DNA of 64,000 bases from Pseudotabrizicola sediminis (lineage in GTDB: Bacteria; Pseudomonadota; Alphaproteobacteria; Rhodobacterales; Rhodobacteraceae). The stretch is from NCBI RefSeq assembly GCF_004745575.1, contig NZ_RPEM01000002.1:248001-312000 (forward strand), in the 5' to 3' direction. Below, in pieces: positions 35,503 to 47,885 of this stretch. Each line of letters begins with the position of its first letter. Positions within the stretch are counted from its first letter, which is position 1. A program made the position numbers and the translations under genes. The notes under the pieces are model-generated. The model did no database searches, was not told the DNA's origin, and saw nothing but the letters and a program-made list of their open reading frames with translations.

Positions 35503-35589
35503 GGATCATTCCCCTTGGTGCAGGGACAAGCGATCCCGTTCCGGACCGGGGTAGCAGATTGCCACCGGATGAGAAAGCCACGTCGCCGT

Positions 35590-37488
35590 CTATAGCGACA
35601 GTCGCACCCGGAGGAACCCGTCCCGGGTGCGGAACAGCGGGGTCAGCGCCAGATCGGGCTGGTTTGCCAGATGCTGTTCGGCCTGCGGGCTGGTGTCAAA
35701 CACGACCGAGGTTCCGGGCATTGGCCGGAACCGCCAGCCGGGACGGTCAGGTTCCATGGATGATCCGCCTTGGGCCAACACCCGTCTGATATGGGAAATG
35801 ACAATGTCCCGGTTGGCGATCTGTTCGTCCAGCACCACACCGGCGCTTTCGCGTCGGGTATAGCCACCGTTGCCCGACCCGCGATAGCTGTTGGTGGCAA
35901 GGATGAACTCTTGTGACGGATCAAGCGGCATGCCCTGCCAGCACAGGTCGCAGATCCGCTGACCGCCTTTGTCCATCGGTGGGACAGACAGGTCGATCTC
36001 ATAGGTCAGACCGCCGATGGTGTCATAGACAAACGAGGGCAGGTCCAACCCGAACAAAGGCTGATCCACACCTCCCAGCAGCACTTGCCGGTAACCGCGC
36101 ACTGCACATTCCAGCCAGTTCCGCAGACCAGCCCCGGTGATGCGCAACGCCATGATGGTATTGGGATGCAGGTACAGATCGGCGGCGTGGCGCAACAGGA
36201 TTTCTCCGGGCGGGACATTGGTGTAATTCTCGGGACCGCCCACGCCGCCCGCCCGGAAGGGGGACGTCGCGGACAGCACCGGAAGATGCGCCAAGGGTCC
36301 GTTCGCCAGCCGTTCGATCACATAGGCGCTCTGGGCCTGATTGATGATCTGGACCGACGGGCAATCGGTCACCATCGCGAAAAAGCTGTGGATGGCGCGC
36401 GCGGTATGGCCAATCGGCTCGCGCGTCCAGGCCCGGGCCGCCTCATGCGCAGGGTGGATCAGGGCCGTCAGGGCTTCATCCGGGGGGACCAGCCCGACAG
36501 GCGTGCCATCGGTCGCGCGGGTAGAAATCGGACGTGCTTCAACCCGGTGCCGGGCTACGCGCCAGGATGTGCCGTTGTGCATCAGATCGAGGTCGATCAC
36601 CCCCAGATGTGAGCCGAAAAATCCCGGCATGACCGCGGGCTTGCCGTGCAGGGTTCCCGCATCCGCGTCTACTCCCGGCACTGCTGCAAAGCCGGGGCCG
36701 GGAAAAACCATGTGGACATGCCCCATGACAAGCGCATCCACCCCGTCAAGCCTGGCAAGTTCAAGCGCCTCGTCCTGTGGCCTGTTGCCATTCAGGGCGG
36801 CCCCGACCCCGCAATGGGCCAGAACCACAACAACATCGGCCCCGGCTGCCCGCACATCCGGAACGTGGCGGGCGACGGCTTCGATCATCGGGTCCATCCC
36901 GACCTGACCCCCGATCGCCTGACGGTCCCAGATGGCGGTATCCATGGGCAGCACGCCGATGACTCCGATCCGCACCAGATGCGACTGTCCGTTCTGGTCA
37001 TTCAGGTGCCGTTCCAGCAGCGTCCAGGGCCTAATCAGCGGTGAAACCGGGTTGGGCTTAAGGGGCAGGGTGTTCGCAGACAGGACCGGAAAGGGGGCCT
37101 GTTCCAACGCCGCCGCCAGCGTTGGAATCCCGTGCGAAAATTCGTGGTTCCCCAGATTGATCGCGTCATATCGCAGATGCGCCATCGCCTGCAGCATGGG
37201 GTGGGGCCGCAGGCTTACCTGCGCCACGTAATCTCCCAGAGGGCTGCCCTGCAGAAAATCGCCGTTGTCCAGCAGAACCGGATCTTGCACCTCGCGTCTT
37301 GCCTCTGCGATCAGCGAAGCGGTCAGGCACAGTCCCTTGCGCACACAGGTGGCGTCGGCATGATAATCATGCCCAGACAGGTGCATGTGCAGATCACTGG
37401 TCGCAATAACCCTCAGGCAAACCTGCGCGTCCGCCGCGCTGGGCCCTTGATCCACAACAGGGATGGCACTCGTGAAACTGATCGTCAT
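35590..37488 (-). CDS. cpdB: 2',3'-cyclic-nucleotide 2'-phosphodiesterase/3'-nucleotidase
   Basis: A 632-aa enzyme with both domains of CpdB: an N-terminal metallophosphatase (VIATSDLHMHLSGHDY, LLDNGDFLQGSPLGDY, NLGNHEFSHG) and a C-terminal nucleotide-binding domain. It hydrolyses 2',3'-cyclic nucleotides, then 3'-nucleotides, to release phosphate and nucleosides. Family members are usually periplasmic, but the N-terminus here (MTISFTSAIPVVDQGPSAAD) has no hydrophobic signal peptide, so the enzyme may be cytoplasmic or exported in another way. A near-perfect palindrome lies upstream at 37560-37586. Confidence 0.88.
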   Translation of the reverse strand: MTISFTSAIPVVDQGPSAADAQVCLRVIATSDLHMHLSGHDYHADATCVRKGLCLTASLIAEARREVQDPVLLDNGDFLQGSPLGDYVAQVSLRPHPMLQAMAHLRYDAINLGNHEFSHGIPTLAAALEQAPFPVLSANTLPLKPNPVSPLIRPWTLLERHLNDQNGQSHLVRIGVIGVLPMDTAIWDRQAIGGQVGMDPMIEAVARHVPDVRAAGADVVVVLAHCGVGAALNGNRPQDEALELARLDGVDALVMGHVHMVFPGPGFAAVPGVDADAGTLHGKPAVMPGFFGSHLGVIDLDLMHNGTSWRVARHRVEARPISTRATDGTPVGLVPPDEALTALIHPAHEAARAWTREPIGHTARAIHSFFAMVTDCPSVQIINQAQSAYVIERLANGPLAHLPVLSATSPFRAGGVGGPENYTNVPPGEILLRHAADLYLHPNTIMALRITGAGLRNWLECAVRGYRQVLLGGVDQPLFGLDLPSFVYDTIGGLTYEIDLSVPPMDKGGQRICDLCWQGMPLDPSQEFILATNSYRGSGNGGYTRRESAGVVLDEQIANRDIVISHIRRVLAQGGSSMEPDRPGWRFRPMPGTSVVFDTSPQAEQHLANQPDLALTPLFRTRDGFLRVRLSL

Positions 37489-37559
37489 TCTGGCGTTATT
37501 TTCAACGGTTCTTCAATCAATACCATACCCTAGATCTGGATAACCCAAAGGAAAGTGCT

Positions 37560-37586
37560 TGGCGTGAGAAAATTTTTCTGACGCCA
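37560..37586. promoter_or_regulatory. 27-bp palindrome in the cpdB-nudC divergent region
   Basis: A dyad centred at 37573: arms TGGCGTGAGAAAA and the matching TTTTCTGACGCCA pair at 12 of 13 positions (mismatch at 37566/37580). It lies 72 bases upstream of cpdB and 118 upstream of nudC. Likely an operator; a hairpin at the RNA level is also possible. Confidence 0.5.
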
Positions 37587-37703
37587 CATCCGCACGGATA
37601 AGTTGCATTCTGACACTATCGTGCCGCTCCTGATTTACGCGCCCGGCGCATCATGGCATCACAGGCCGGGGCCCGCAGGGGCAGGACTGGTCGGGGAGGC
37701 AGG

Positions 37704-38654
37704 ATGAGATTTGCAGAAACGGTGACTTTTGGCGGATCAGGCCTGAACCGTGCGGCAGAGTTGCGCGGCGATGAACAGGCGCAGGCCGCCTTGCTGGCGC
37801 GGGGGCGGGTGCTTCCGGTCTGGCGCGGCAAGCCGCTGGTGCAGGCAGGGGGGCTTGGCTGGGTCACATGCGATTCGATGGTGCTGCACCACGCCGGGGT
37901 GCGGGTGTTTCTGGGCTTTGACGACGACCAGCCCTGCTTTGCCGCCGATATCACCGATTGGCAACCCGAAGCCGGAGCCGAAGCGGTGCAGGCAGGATTT
38001 CTGGACTCCAGCCAGCAACATCACCCGGCCCTGCCCGACAGCTTTGCCTTTGCGGAACTGCGCGCCACCATGCTGGGCCTGACCGCGCGCGAGGCCGAAC
38101 TGGCGGCAACGGCCAAGGCAATTCTGCAATGGCATCGCAGCCATGGCTTCTGCGCGGTGTGTGGCGCGGCATCCGCCCCGGCCATGGCGGGCTGGCAGCG
38201 CAGTTGCCCTACTTGCGGCGCACAGCATTTCCCGCGCACCGACCCTGTGGTGATCATGCTGGTCACCCATGGCAACCGCGCGTTGCTGGGCCGCAGTCCC
38301 GGCTGGCCGGAAGGTATGTATTCCTGTCTGGCTGGATTCGTCGAACCCGGAGAAACGGTCGAGGCCGCCGTCCGGCGTGAGGTATTTGAAGAGGCGGGCA
38401 TCCGGCTGGGGGCCGTGCGCTATCTGTCCAGCCAGCCCTGGCCTTTTCCCGCCAGCCTGATGCTGGGCTGCGCGGCCGAGGCGGTTAGCGACGCCATCAC
38501 GCTTGACCCCAATGAAATCGAACACGCCTTATGGGTGACGCGCGAAGACATGGTTTCGGTGATGGCAGGCACCCACCCGCTGATAAAGCCGGCCCGAAAG
38601 GGCGCGATTGCCCATTTCCTGATCCATAACTGGCTTGCAGACCGGCTGGATTGA
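37704..38654 (+). CDS. nudC: NAD(+) diphosphatase NudC
   Basis: A 316-aa Nudix enzyme. It has the four-Cys zinc ribbon (CAVCGAAS and CPTCGAQHF), the Nudix box GFVEPGETVEAAVRREVFEE (then AGI), and the NAD-specific motif SQPWPFPAS downstream. It cleaves NADH/NAD and removes NAD caps from RNA 5' ends. The ATG at 37704 has GGGGAGG upstream. Divergent from cpdB. Confidence 0.95.
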   Translation: MRFAETVTFGGSGLNRAAELRGDEQAQAALLARGRVLPVWRGKPLVQAGGLGWVTCDSMVLHHAGVRVFLGFDDDQPCFAADITDWQPEAGAEAVQAGFLDSSQQHHPALPDSFAFAELRATMLGLTAREAELAATAKAILQWHRSHGFCAVCGAASAPAMAGWQRSCPTCGAQHFPRTDPVVIMLVTHGNRALLGRSPGWPEGMYSCLAGFVEPGETVEAAVRREVFEEAGIRLGAVRYLSSQPWPFPASLMLGCAAEAVSDAITLDPNEIEHALWVTREDMVSVMAGTHPLIKPARKGAIAHFLIHNWLADRLD

Positions 38655-38741
38655 CTTCAGATTCACGCGAACGGGCGATGACGGTCCGAAAGGGTGAGGG
38701 GAACTTTCCCTGACCCCGACCATCCAGACAGGGACAGCAGG

Positions 38742-39215
38742 ATGCATTTTTCGTCACGAACCGACATCGAGGCTCCGATCGACTTTGTCTACGCTGCCCT
38801 GTCCGATTTTGAGGCATGGGAACGCGCTGCCATGCGGCGGGGGGCCGAGGTCCATCGGACAGACAAGTTGCGTGCCGCAGGTGTCGGCATGGGCTGGCAT
38901 GTGGGCTTCCGCTTTCGCGGAAAAGACCGCGCTGTCGATATCCGGCTGGTCGGGCAGGACCCCGGGGCGAAGCTGGCCTTTACCGGCAGGGGCCGCATGA
39001 TCGAAGGCGATCTGTCGATCGAACTGGTGTCTTTGTCGCCAAAACGCACCCGCATGGTGCTGCACACCGACGTCCGCCCGCTGACACTGGCGGCGCGGCT
39101 GTTCCTGCAGTCGATGAAACTTGCGAAAGGCCGGGTTCAGACCAGACTGAACAATCGGATGGAGCAGCTGTCCACCGAATTGCAAACACGCTTTGCCGCA
39201 TCGCGGTCGCGCTGA
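38742..39215 (+). CDS. SRPBCC-fold protein
   Basis: A 157-aa protein of the START/Bet v 1-like SRPBCC fold. It starts MHFSSRTDIEAPIDFVYAAL, the usual first strand and helix, and ends with a long C-terminal helix (RVQTRLNNRMEQLSTELQTR). Such proteins bind hydrophobic ligands; no substrate can be named. ATG at 38742 has a GGACAGCAGG purine stretch upstream. It stands alone between nudC and pheA. Confidence 0.78.
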   Translation: MHFSSRTDIEAPIDFVYAALSDFEAWERAAMRRGAEVHRTDKLRAAGVGMGWHVGFRFRGKDRAVDIRLVGQDPGAKLAFTGRGRMIEGDLSIELVSLSPKRTRMVLHTDVRPLTLAARLFLQSMKLAKGRVQTRLNNRMEQLSTELQTRFAASRSR

Positions 39216-39236
39216 ATGCGCGATGGCTGAGCGCAA

Positions 39237-40067
39237 TCAGCCGCGCGCGCGGTCTGAAGGATACACGCCCATGATGGTGATGTTATGGGTGAAATACCGC
39301 AGCTCTTCCAGCGCAAGCGCCACGTTGGGGTCTTTTGGATGCCCTTCGATATCGGCATAGAATTCGGTCGCAATGAAACTGCCGCCAACCATGTAGCTTT
39401 CCAGCTTGGTCATGTTCACGCCATTGGTCGCAAAGCCGCCAAGCGCCTTGTAAAGGGCCGCAGGAATGTTGCGGACCTGAAAGGTGAAGGTCGTGATCAT
39501 CTGGGGCGCGCGCCGATTGTGATCGGCATCGCGGCTCATCACCAGAAACCGCGTCGTGTTGTTCTTCTGATCCTCGATATGCGGTGCCAGCACCTCCAGC
39601 CCGTAAATCTCGGCCGCAAGTTCGCTGGCCAGGGCGGCGCGGGTCTTGTCCCCGGCTTCAGCCACCTCGCGCGCGGCGCGGGCGTTGTCGGAACTGACAC
39701 GGCCCACAATGCCATGGCTGCGCAGAAACCGGGCGCATTGCGGCAAGATCACCACATGGCCATGCGCCTCACGCACATCGGCAAGCACGGCACCCGGCAC
39801 ACACAGCAGGTTGACATGCACCCGCACAAAGGCCTCGTCCACGATATGCAGCTCCGATTTCGGCAGCAGGCTGTGCACATCGGCCACCCGGCCATAGGTC
39901 GAATTCTCTACGGCCAGCATCCCCAGGTCAACGTCGCCCGACCGTGTTAACTCGACTACATCCTCGAAAGTGGTGCAGGGCACCACCTCCATCCCCGGGC
40001 GGGCTTGCTGGCAGGCCTGATGCGAATAGGCACCAAGTTCGCCCTGAAATGCGATCCGACCGGTCAT
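39237..40067 (-). CDS. pheA: Prephenate dehydratase
   Basis: A 276-aa monofunctional enzyme that turns prephenate into phenylpyruvate in phenylalanine synthesis. It begins MTGRIAFQGELGAYSHQAC and has the catalytic TRF motif in NNTTRFLVMSRD. A C-terminal ACT domain (about residues 190-270) holds FQVRNIPAALYKALGGFATN and TKLESYMVGGSF; the classic ESRP Phe-binding motif is ESYM here, so feedback control may differ. Divergent from the cytochrome c gene. Confidence 0.94.
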   Translation of the reverse strand: MTGRIAFQGELGAYSHQACQQARPGMEVVPCTTFEDVVELTRSGDVDLGMLAVENSTYGRVADVHSLLPKSELHIVDEAFVRVHVNLLCVPGAVLADVREAHGHVVILPQCARFLRSHGIVGRVSSDNARAAREVAEAGDKTRAALASELAAEIYGLEVLAPHIEDQKNNTTRFLVMSRDADHNRRAPQMITTFTFQVRNIPAALYKALGGFATNGVNMTKLESYMVGGSFIATEFYADIEGHPKDPNVALALEELRYFTHNITIMGVYPSDRARG

Positions 40068-40190
40068 GTTTCGGGCTCCGATAGATAAAGGTGGACAAAA
40101 AGGGGCGAATGGTCGCGCACCTACACCTTGAAACATGTATAGGGAAGCGGGTAGAAGCCCTGCAACGAGAATGCCAAGGGAAAGCGCGAC

Positions 40191-40709
40191 ATGTTCGACA
40201 CGATGACGATGACCAAGGTGTTGGGGGCGGTTTGCGGATCGCTTCTGGTGTTTTTGCTGGGCGGCTGGGCGGCAACTGCGCTGTATACCACGGGCGGCGG
40301 TCATGGCGAAGGCCATCAACAAGCCTATGCGATTGACACGGGCGCGTCTGACGCCCCGGCCGAAATGGCCGAAGATGCACCGGATTTTGCCACGATATAC
40401 GCCGCGGCCGATGCTGCAGCGGGTGAATCCGTCTTCGCAAAATGCCGCGCCTGCCACAAGCTGGACGGCGCTGATGGCGTTGGCCCACATCTGAACGGCA
40501 TCGTTGACAAGGCCAAGGCCGCATCGGCGGGCTATGCCTATTCCGATACGCTGGTCGGCATGGCGTCGGAAGCCTGGACACCGGAAAACCTTGACGCGTT
40601 CCTGCTCAGCCCACGCAACTATGCCCCGGGCACCAAGATGGCTTTTGCCGGTCTGCCCCGCCCGGATGAGCGCGCCAATCTGATCGCCTATCTGGCCACC
40701 ACCAACTGA
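40191..40709 (+). CDS. cycM: Membrane-anchored c-type cytochrome (CycM/c552-like)
   Basis: A 172-aa protein with one uncleaved N-terminal membrane anchor (about residues 9-31), a flexible Gly/His/Ala-rich linker, and a class I cytochrome c domain with CRACH haem site and axial Met in GTKMAFAGL. It should carry electrons between the bc1 complex and oxidases on the periplasmic side. Gene order with pheA recurs in relatives. A terminator follows. Confidence 0.87.
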   Translation: MFDTMTMTKVLGAVCGSLLVFLLGGWAATALYTTGGGHGEGHQQAYAIDTGASDAPAEMAEDAPDFATIYAAADAAAGESVFAKCRACHKLDGADGVGPHLNGIVDKAKAASAGYAYSDTLVGMASEAWTPENLDAFLLSPRNYAPGTKMAFAGLPRPDERANLIAYLATTN

Positions 40710-40756
40710 TCCGGTACCGATACCGGGGCTGATGCTTCGGCCCAAAATGCTTGCAC

Positions 40757-40783
40757 CGGCCGTCCCGAAAGGGGCGGCCGTTT
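40757..40783 (+). terminator. Terminator after the cytochrome gene
   Basis: 10-bp stem CGGCCGTCCC / GGGGCGGCCG with a GAAA loop, then TTTC. Confidence 0.7.
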
Positions 40784-40899
40784 CGAATTCTTGCGCTGAT
40801 CACGCAATCGCCACTTGAGCCATCGACAAACCGCGCTTTACTTCCCCTAATGTTCTAAAGCCGCATCAAAGCGGCCATGACAGACAAGGGGAAGGTCAG

Positions 40900-42762
40900 A
40901 TGGCACAGACATATGGCACATTTGCAGCTTTGGCAGGAGCTGTGTTCGCGGCGGCTCCGCTCTGGGCGCAGGATACCATCATCACCGCGCATGGCATTTC
41001 CACTTTTGGCGAATTGCAGCTGCCCGCCGATTTCACCCATCTGCCTTACGTCAACCCCGATGCCCCCAAGGGCGGCGAAATCTCGGTCTGGGCCTTTGGC
41101 GGCTTCGACAGCATGAACCCCTATTCGATCAAGGGCCGAGCGGCGGGCCTGTCATCTGCCCCCTACGAGGCGATCCTGACCGGCACCGCAGATGAAATCG
41201 GTGCATCCTATTGCCTGCTGTGCACCACGCTGGAGTATCCGGAAGACCGGTCCTGGGTGATTTTCAACCTGCGCCCCGAGGTGACGTTCTCGGATGGCAC
41301 CCCGCTGACAGCCGAAGATGTCATGTTCACCTATCAGACCTTTCTGGCCAAGGGCCTGACCGATTTCCGCACTGTTCTGGCCACACAGGTCGAAAGCGTG
41401 GAGGTGCTGGGTCCGCACCGCATCAAATTCACCTTCAAGGCGGATGTGCCGCACCGCGATCTGCCGGCCAGCATGGGTGGCCTGCCGGTGATTTCCAAAG
41501 CGCATTACGAGGCGAATGCGCTTGATCTGGAAGAAAGCACGATGACGCCCATGCTGGGCAGCGGGCCCTATGTGCCGGGCCGCATTGATGTGGGCAAATC
41601 GGTCACATGGGTGCGCAACCCCGACTATTGGGGCGCGGACCTGCCGCTGAACCAAGGGCGCGGCAATTTCGACACCATCCGCATCGAATACTATTCCGAC
41701 TACGACGCCGCGTTCGAAGGCTTCAAGGCCGGCAATTACACCTTCCGCAACGAGGCCAGCTCGATCAAATGGGCCACCGGCTTTGATTTCCCCGAAGTGG
41801 CGAACGGCCAGATCGTCAAGGCGGAACTGGCCGATGGCAGCAAGGCACCGGGTCAGGCCTTTCTGTTCAATCTGCGGCGGGAAAAGTTCCAGGACCCGCG
41901 CGTGCGCGAGGCCATCGGGCTGATGTTCAACTACGAATGGTCCAATGCCACCCTGTTCTACGGTATCTACGCCCGCATCGATTCCATCTGGGAAAACACC
42001 TGGCTGGAAGCCATCGGCACCCCCACCCCGGCCGAGGCCACCATCCTGCAGCCGCTGGTCGATGAAGGGCTGTTACCCGCCACCATCCTGACCGACGAGG
42101 CTGTGATGGCCCCCACCTCGGGCGAACGTCAGCTGGACCGCCCCAACCTGCGCCGCGCCAGCGCCCTGCTGGACGAGGCGGGCTGGACCGTGGGCAGCGA
42201 CGGCAGGCGCCGCAACGCCGCCGGACAGGTGCTCTCGGTCGAAATGCTCAACGACAGCCCCAGTTTTGACCGCATCATGAACCCCTATATCGAGAACCTG
42301 AAGGCGCTGGGCATAGACGCGCGGCTGACGCGCGTTGACAATGCCCAGATGGAGGCGCGGACCCGCCCGCCATCTTATGACTTCGACATGATCACCGGCA
42401 ATGCCCGGTCCGACTACATTTCCGGCTCGGAACTCAAGCAGTTCTACGGGTCGGAAACCGCCGATGTCTCGGCCTTCAACATCATGGGCCTGAAAAGCCC
42501 CGCTGTTGACCGGCTGATCAATGTGGTCATGGCGTCGCAATCGCTCGACGATCTGACGGTCGCGACACAGGCGCTGGACCGGGTACTGCGGGCCGAACGG
42601 TTCTGGGTGCCGCAGTGGTACAAGGATGTCCACACGATCGCCTATTACAACATGTACGAGCACCCCGAAACGCTGCCGCCCTATGCTCTGGGCGAACTGG
42701 ATTTCTGGTGGTACAACGCAGAAAAGGCAGAGGCGCTTCGGGCAGCCGGCGTCCTGCGATAA
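40900..42762 (+). CDS. yejA: Peptide ABC transporter substrate-binding protein YejA
   Basis: A 620-aa family 5 solute-binding protein with a signal peptide (ending near PLWAQD). Motifs include [20 protein letters not shown], a hallmark of the YejA branch, and the [20 protein letters not shown] segment. It captures peptides (microcin C-like or cell-wall-derived) in the periplasm and hands them to YejBEF. The ATG has an excellent ribosome site (AAGGGGAAGG). First gene of yejABEF, with 25 bases to yejB. Confidence 0.93.
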   Translation: MAQTYGTFAALAGAVFAAAPLWAQDTIITAHGISTFGELQLPADFTHLPYVNPDAPKGGEISVWAFGGFDSMNPYSIKGRAAGLSSAPYEAILTGTADEIGASYCLLCTTLEYPEDRSWVIFNLRPEVTFSDGTPLTAEDVMFTYQTFLAKGLTDFRTVLATQVESVEVLGPHRIKFTFKADVPHRDLPASMGGLPVISKAHYEANALDLEESTMTPMLGSGPYVPGRIDVGKSVTWVRNPDYWGADLPLNQGRGNFDTIRIEYYSDYDAAFEGFKAGNYTFRNEASSIKWATGFDFPEVANGQIVKAELADGSKAPGQAFLFNLRREKFQDPRVREAIGLMFNYEWSNATLFYGIYARIDSIWENTWLEAIGTPTPAEATILQPLVDEGLLPATILTDEAVMAPTSGERQLDRPNLRRASALLDEAGWTVGSDGRRRNAAGQVLSVEMLNDSPSFDRIMNPYIENLKALGIDARLTRVDNAQMEARTRPPSYDFDMITGNARSDYISGSELKQFYGSETADVSAFNIMGLKSPAVDRLINVVMASQSLDDLTVATQALDRVLRAERFWVPQWYKDVHTIAYYNMYEHPETLPPYALGELDFWWYNAEKAEALRAAGVLR

Positions 42763-42787
42763 CAAGAACAACAGGCAGGCAGGCCAC

Positions 42788-43936
42788 ATGGGCGCCTATA
42801 TCCTCCGGCGATTGCTTCTGATCATCCCGACTCTGATCGGGATCATGATCATCAATTTTGGCCTGACCCAGTTTGTGCCGGGTGGGCCGATCGAACAGGT
42901 CTTGGCCCGGATTGACGGCGGCGGCGATCCCATTCAGGCGATCAGCGGTGCGGGTGATGCGGGCATCGGGCAACAGGGCAACGACTCTGGGTATGTCGGC
43001 GCGCAAGGCCTTGACCCCGGTTTTCTGGCCGAACTGGAGGTGCAGTTCGGCTTTGCCCGCTTTGTCTGCGAACCGGGATTTACCGGCACCCCGTCGGCCC
43101 GTGCGCCGGAATGCGAAAAAGAGCTGATCCCGGCGTGGGAGCGGTTCTTTATCATGATGTGGAACTACATCCGCTTCGATTTCGGCGAAAGCCACTTCCG
43201 GTCCATCGGCGTGCTGGAATTGGTCTGGGAAAAACTGCCGGTGTCTCTGACGCTTGGCCTGTGGTCCACCCTGATTGCCTATGCCATCTCGATCCCGCTG
43301 GGCATCCGCAAGGCGGTGCGCGACGGGTCGCGGTTCGACACATGGACCAGCGGCGTGATCATCGCGGCCTATGCCATCCCCGGTTTTCTCTTCGCCATCC
43401 TGCTTCTGGTCCTGTTCGCGGGGGGCAGCTATTTCCGCTGGTTCCCGCTGCGCGGTCTGACGTCGGACAATTTTGACCAGCTGTCGATGATCGGCAAGGT
43501 GCTGGATTACCTGTGGCACATCACGCTGCCGGTGCTCGCCTCCACCATCGCCAGCTTTGCCACCCTGACGCTGCTGACCAAGAACAGCTTTCTGGACGAG
43601 ATCAAGAAGCAATACGTGATGACCGCCCGCGCCAAGGGGCTGTCGGAATCAAGCGTGCTCTATGGCCATGTGTTCCGCAACGCCATGCTGATCGTGATCG
43701 CAGGGTTTCCGGCGCTGTTCCTGTCGGTGTTCTTCGGATCGAGCCTGATCATCGAGACGATTTTCAGTCTGGATGGCCTTGGCCAACTTGGCTTCCGCGC
43801 GGCGGTGGAACGGGATTATCCGGTGATCTTCGGCACGCTGTTCTTCTTTGGCATGATCGGTCTGGTGGTCGGCATCCTGTCGGACCTGATGTATGTCTGG
43901 GTTGACCCCCGCATTGATTTCGAGCGGAGAGGCTGA
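42788..43936 (+). CDS. yejB: Peptide ABC transporter permease YejB
   Basis: A 382-aa inner-membrane permease. The first helix is [20 protein letters not shown], typical for the DppB/OppB type, followed by a large periplasmic insert with two Cys (FVCEPGF and APECEKE) and then five helices. The EAA-type coupling loop is in [20 protein letters not shown]. It ends just before yejE, spaced by 3 bases. Confidence 0.92.
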   Translation: MGAYILRRLLLIIPTLIGIMIINFGLTQFVPGGPIEQVLARIDGGGDPIQAISGAGDAGIGQQGNDSGYVGAQGLDPGFLAELEVQFGFARFVCEPGFTGTPSARAPECEKELIPAWERFFIMMWNYIRFDFGESHFRSIGVLELVWEKLPVSLTLGLWSTLIAYAISIPLGIRKAVRDGSRFDTWTSGVIIAAYAIPGFLFAILLLVLFAGGSYFRWFPLRGLTSDNFDQLSMIGKVLDYLWHITLPVLASTIASFATLTLLTKNSFLDEIKKQYVMTARAKGLSESSVLYGHVFRNAMLIVIAGFPALFLSVFFGSSLIIETIFSLDGLGQLGFRAAVERDYPVIFGTLFFFGMIGLVVGILSDLMYVWVDPRIDFERRG

Positions 43937-43939
43937 GCC

Positions 43940-45045
43940 ATGGCCCTGTCCCCGCTGAACCAGCGCCGCTGGCGCAATTTCAAGGCCAACCGCCGGGCAT
44001 GGTGGTCGCTGATCCTGTTTTCCATCCTCTACGGCATCTCGCTCTGCGCCGAGATGGTTGCCAATGACAAACCGCTTCTGGTGCAGTTTCGCGGTGAATG
44101 GCACGCGCCCTTTGCGCGGTTCTACCCCGAAACCGCCTTCGGCGGCGATTTCCAGACCGAGGCGAAATACAAGGATGTCGAGGTCCGCTGCCTGATCCTG
44201 GCCGCCGGGTCCGAAGCGTGCTGGGACGACCCCGAAGGCATTCTAGCCGAGGCCACGACGCAAGGCACCGCCGCAGGCGAGCCGGTGGAGCAGGGCCGCA
44301 TCATCTGGGCCCCGGTGCCCTACAGCTACAACACCATCAACGACATCGGCAAAGCCGCCCCATCGGCACCTGATGCGCAGCACTGGCTGGGCACGGATGA
44401 TACCGCCCGCGATGTACTGGCGCGGGTGATCTATGGCTTTCGCCTCTCGGTCAGTTTTGCGCTGATCGTCACTGTGCTGACCAGCGTGATCGGCATCGCG
44501 GCAGGCGCGGTGCAGGGCTATTTCGGCGGCCTGACCGACCTGATCTTCCAGCGCATCATCGAAATCTGGGGGGCCACCCCCACACTTTACGTCATCATCA
44601 TCGTGGCCGCGATCTTCACGATGAACTTCTGGATATTGGTGTTCCTGATGGTGCTGTTCGGCTGGACCGGGCTGGTGGGCGTGGTGCGGGCCGAATTCCT
44701 GCGGGCGCGCAATTTCGAATATGTCCGTGCCGCTCGCGCACTTGGCGTGCCCGACCGGGTCATCATGTTCCGCCATGTGCTGCCCAATGCGATGGTCGCC
44801 ACGCTGACCCTGCTGCCGTTCATTCTGACCGGCACCATCGGCGCGCTCACCGCGCTCGATTTTCTGGGCTTCGGCCTGCCGTCCTCATCGCCGTCCTTGG
44901 GCGAGATGACACAGCAGGCCAAGCAGAATCTGCAGGCGCCATGGCTGGCCTTCACCGCGTTCTTCACGTTTGCCATCATGCTGTCGCTTCTGGTCTTCAT
45001 CTTTGAAGGCGTCCGCGATGCCTTTGACCCGCGAAAGACCTTTCA

Positions 45046-45049
<4 letters not shown>
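43940..45049 (+). CDS. yejE: Peptide ABC transporter permease YejE
   Basis: A 369-aa permease of the DppC/OppC type. The N-terminus (SPLNQRRWRNFKANRRAWWS) is the usual basic start before helix 1. A large periplasmic part precedes the core, which starts at DDTARDVLARVIYGFRLSVS. The EAA loop is in VRAARALGVPDRVIMFRHVL. It pairs with YejB in the membrane. Its stop codon overlaps the yejF start by 4 bases. Confidence 0.92.
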
Positions 45050-46655
<1,606 letters not shown>

Positions 46656-46659
<4 letters not shown>

Positions 46660-47879
46660 AGATCCTGTTCCTGCACCAGAATTTTCCGGGGCAGTTTCTG
46701 CATCTGGCCCCGGAACTGGCGGCGCGGGGCCATGATGTGCTGGCGCTGACCGATGCGCGAAACACCCGCCGGTCACCGGTTCGCACCCTGCGCTACAAGC
46801 ACACCCCCGACAGGGTCGATCCAGCGAAAACCCGGCTGGGCCGAAACTACACCGTCATGTCCGACCGGGGCGTCAGCGTCGCCCGTGCCTGCGCGCAACT
46901 GCGCGAGACCGAGGGCTATGCGCCCGATGTGATCTTCGGCCACTCCGGCTGGGGCGAGACGTTGTTTCTGAAGGAAATCTGGCCACAGGCAAAGCTGATC
47001 GTCTATGCCGAATTCTACTATCGCGGGGTCGGGGCCGATGTGGGTTTCGACCCGGAGTTCCTGCCTTATGGCCTCGACCAGATCCTGATCGCCCAAGGCC
47101 GCGCCGCGCATCTGGGGCAGGCGCTGATCCATGCCGATGCCGGGCTTGCGCCAACGGAATGGCAGGCCAGCACCTACCCAGCCCCCCTGCGCAGCATGAT
47201 CAGGGTAATCCATGACGGCATAGATTGCACCGCCCTGCACCCTGACCCACAGGCCAGCCTTACGCTGCCCGATGGCCGCAGCTTACGCGCGGGGGATGAA
47301 GTTCTGACCTTCGTGAGCCGCAATCTGGAACCTTACCGCGGCTATCACAGTTTCATGCGCGCGCTGCCTGCCGTCCTGCGCGCCCGCCCCGAAGCCCATG
47401 CCGTGATCGTCGGCGGGGATGAGGTCAGCTATGGCAGCCCGCCAAAGGGGGCCAAAGGCTGGAAAAACCAGATACTGTCCGAAGTGCAGGGCCAGCTGCC
47501 GATGGACCGGGTGCATTTCATGGGCAAGGTGCCATATGCCACCTTTGCCACCATCCTGCAGGTCAGCCGGGTGCATGCCTATCTGACGTACCCGTTCGTG
47601 CTGTCATGGTCGATGCTGGAGGCGATGGCCGCCGGTTGTCTGGTGGTGGGCTCAGACACCGCGCCGGTGCAGGAGGTGATCACGCATGGCGAAAACGGCC
47701 TGCTGGTCGATTTTTTCGACATCTCTGCGTGGTCGCAAACGCTGATCGACACGCTGGCCAATCCCGGGCGTTACGGTGCCTTGCGCCGTGCCGCCCGGGA
47801 AACCGCCCAGACGCGATATGACCTGCGCGGCATCTGCCTGCCGCGCATGGTCGAGTTTGTCGAGCGGTTCGCGCCCTGA
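46656..47879 (+). CDS. Family 4-type glycosyltransferase
   Basis: A 407-aa GT-B fold transferase. It starts MKILFLHQNFPGQFLHLAPE and has the C-terminal donor-binding segment with a Glu-x7-Glu-like pattern in SMLEAMAAGCLVVGSDTAPV followed by QEVI. It probably adds a sugar to an envelope or capsule polymer; donor and acceptor cannot be read. Its start overlaps the yejF stop by 4 bases, although the roles look unrelated. It ends 6 bases before a convergent gene, with no terminator visible between. Confidence 0.85.
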
Positions 47880-47885
47880 TCCGAC

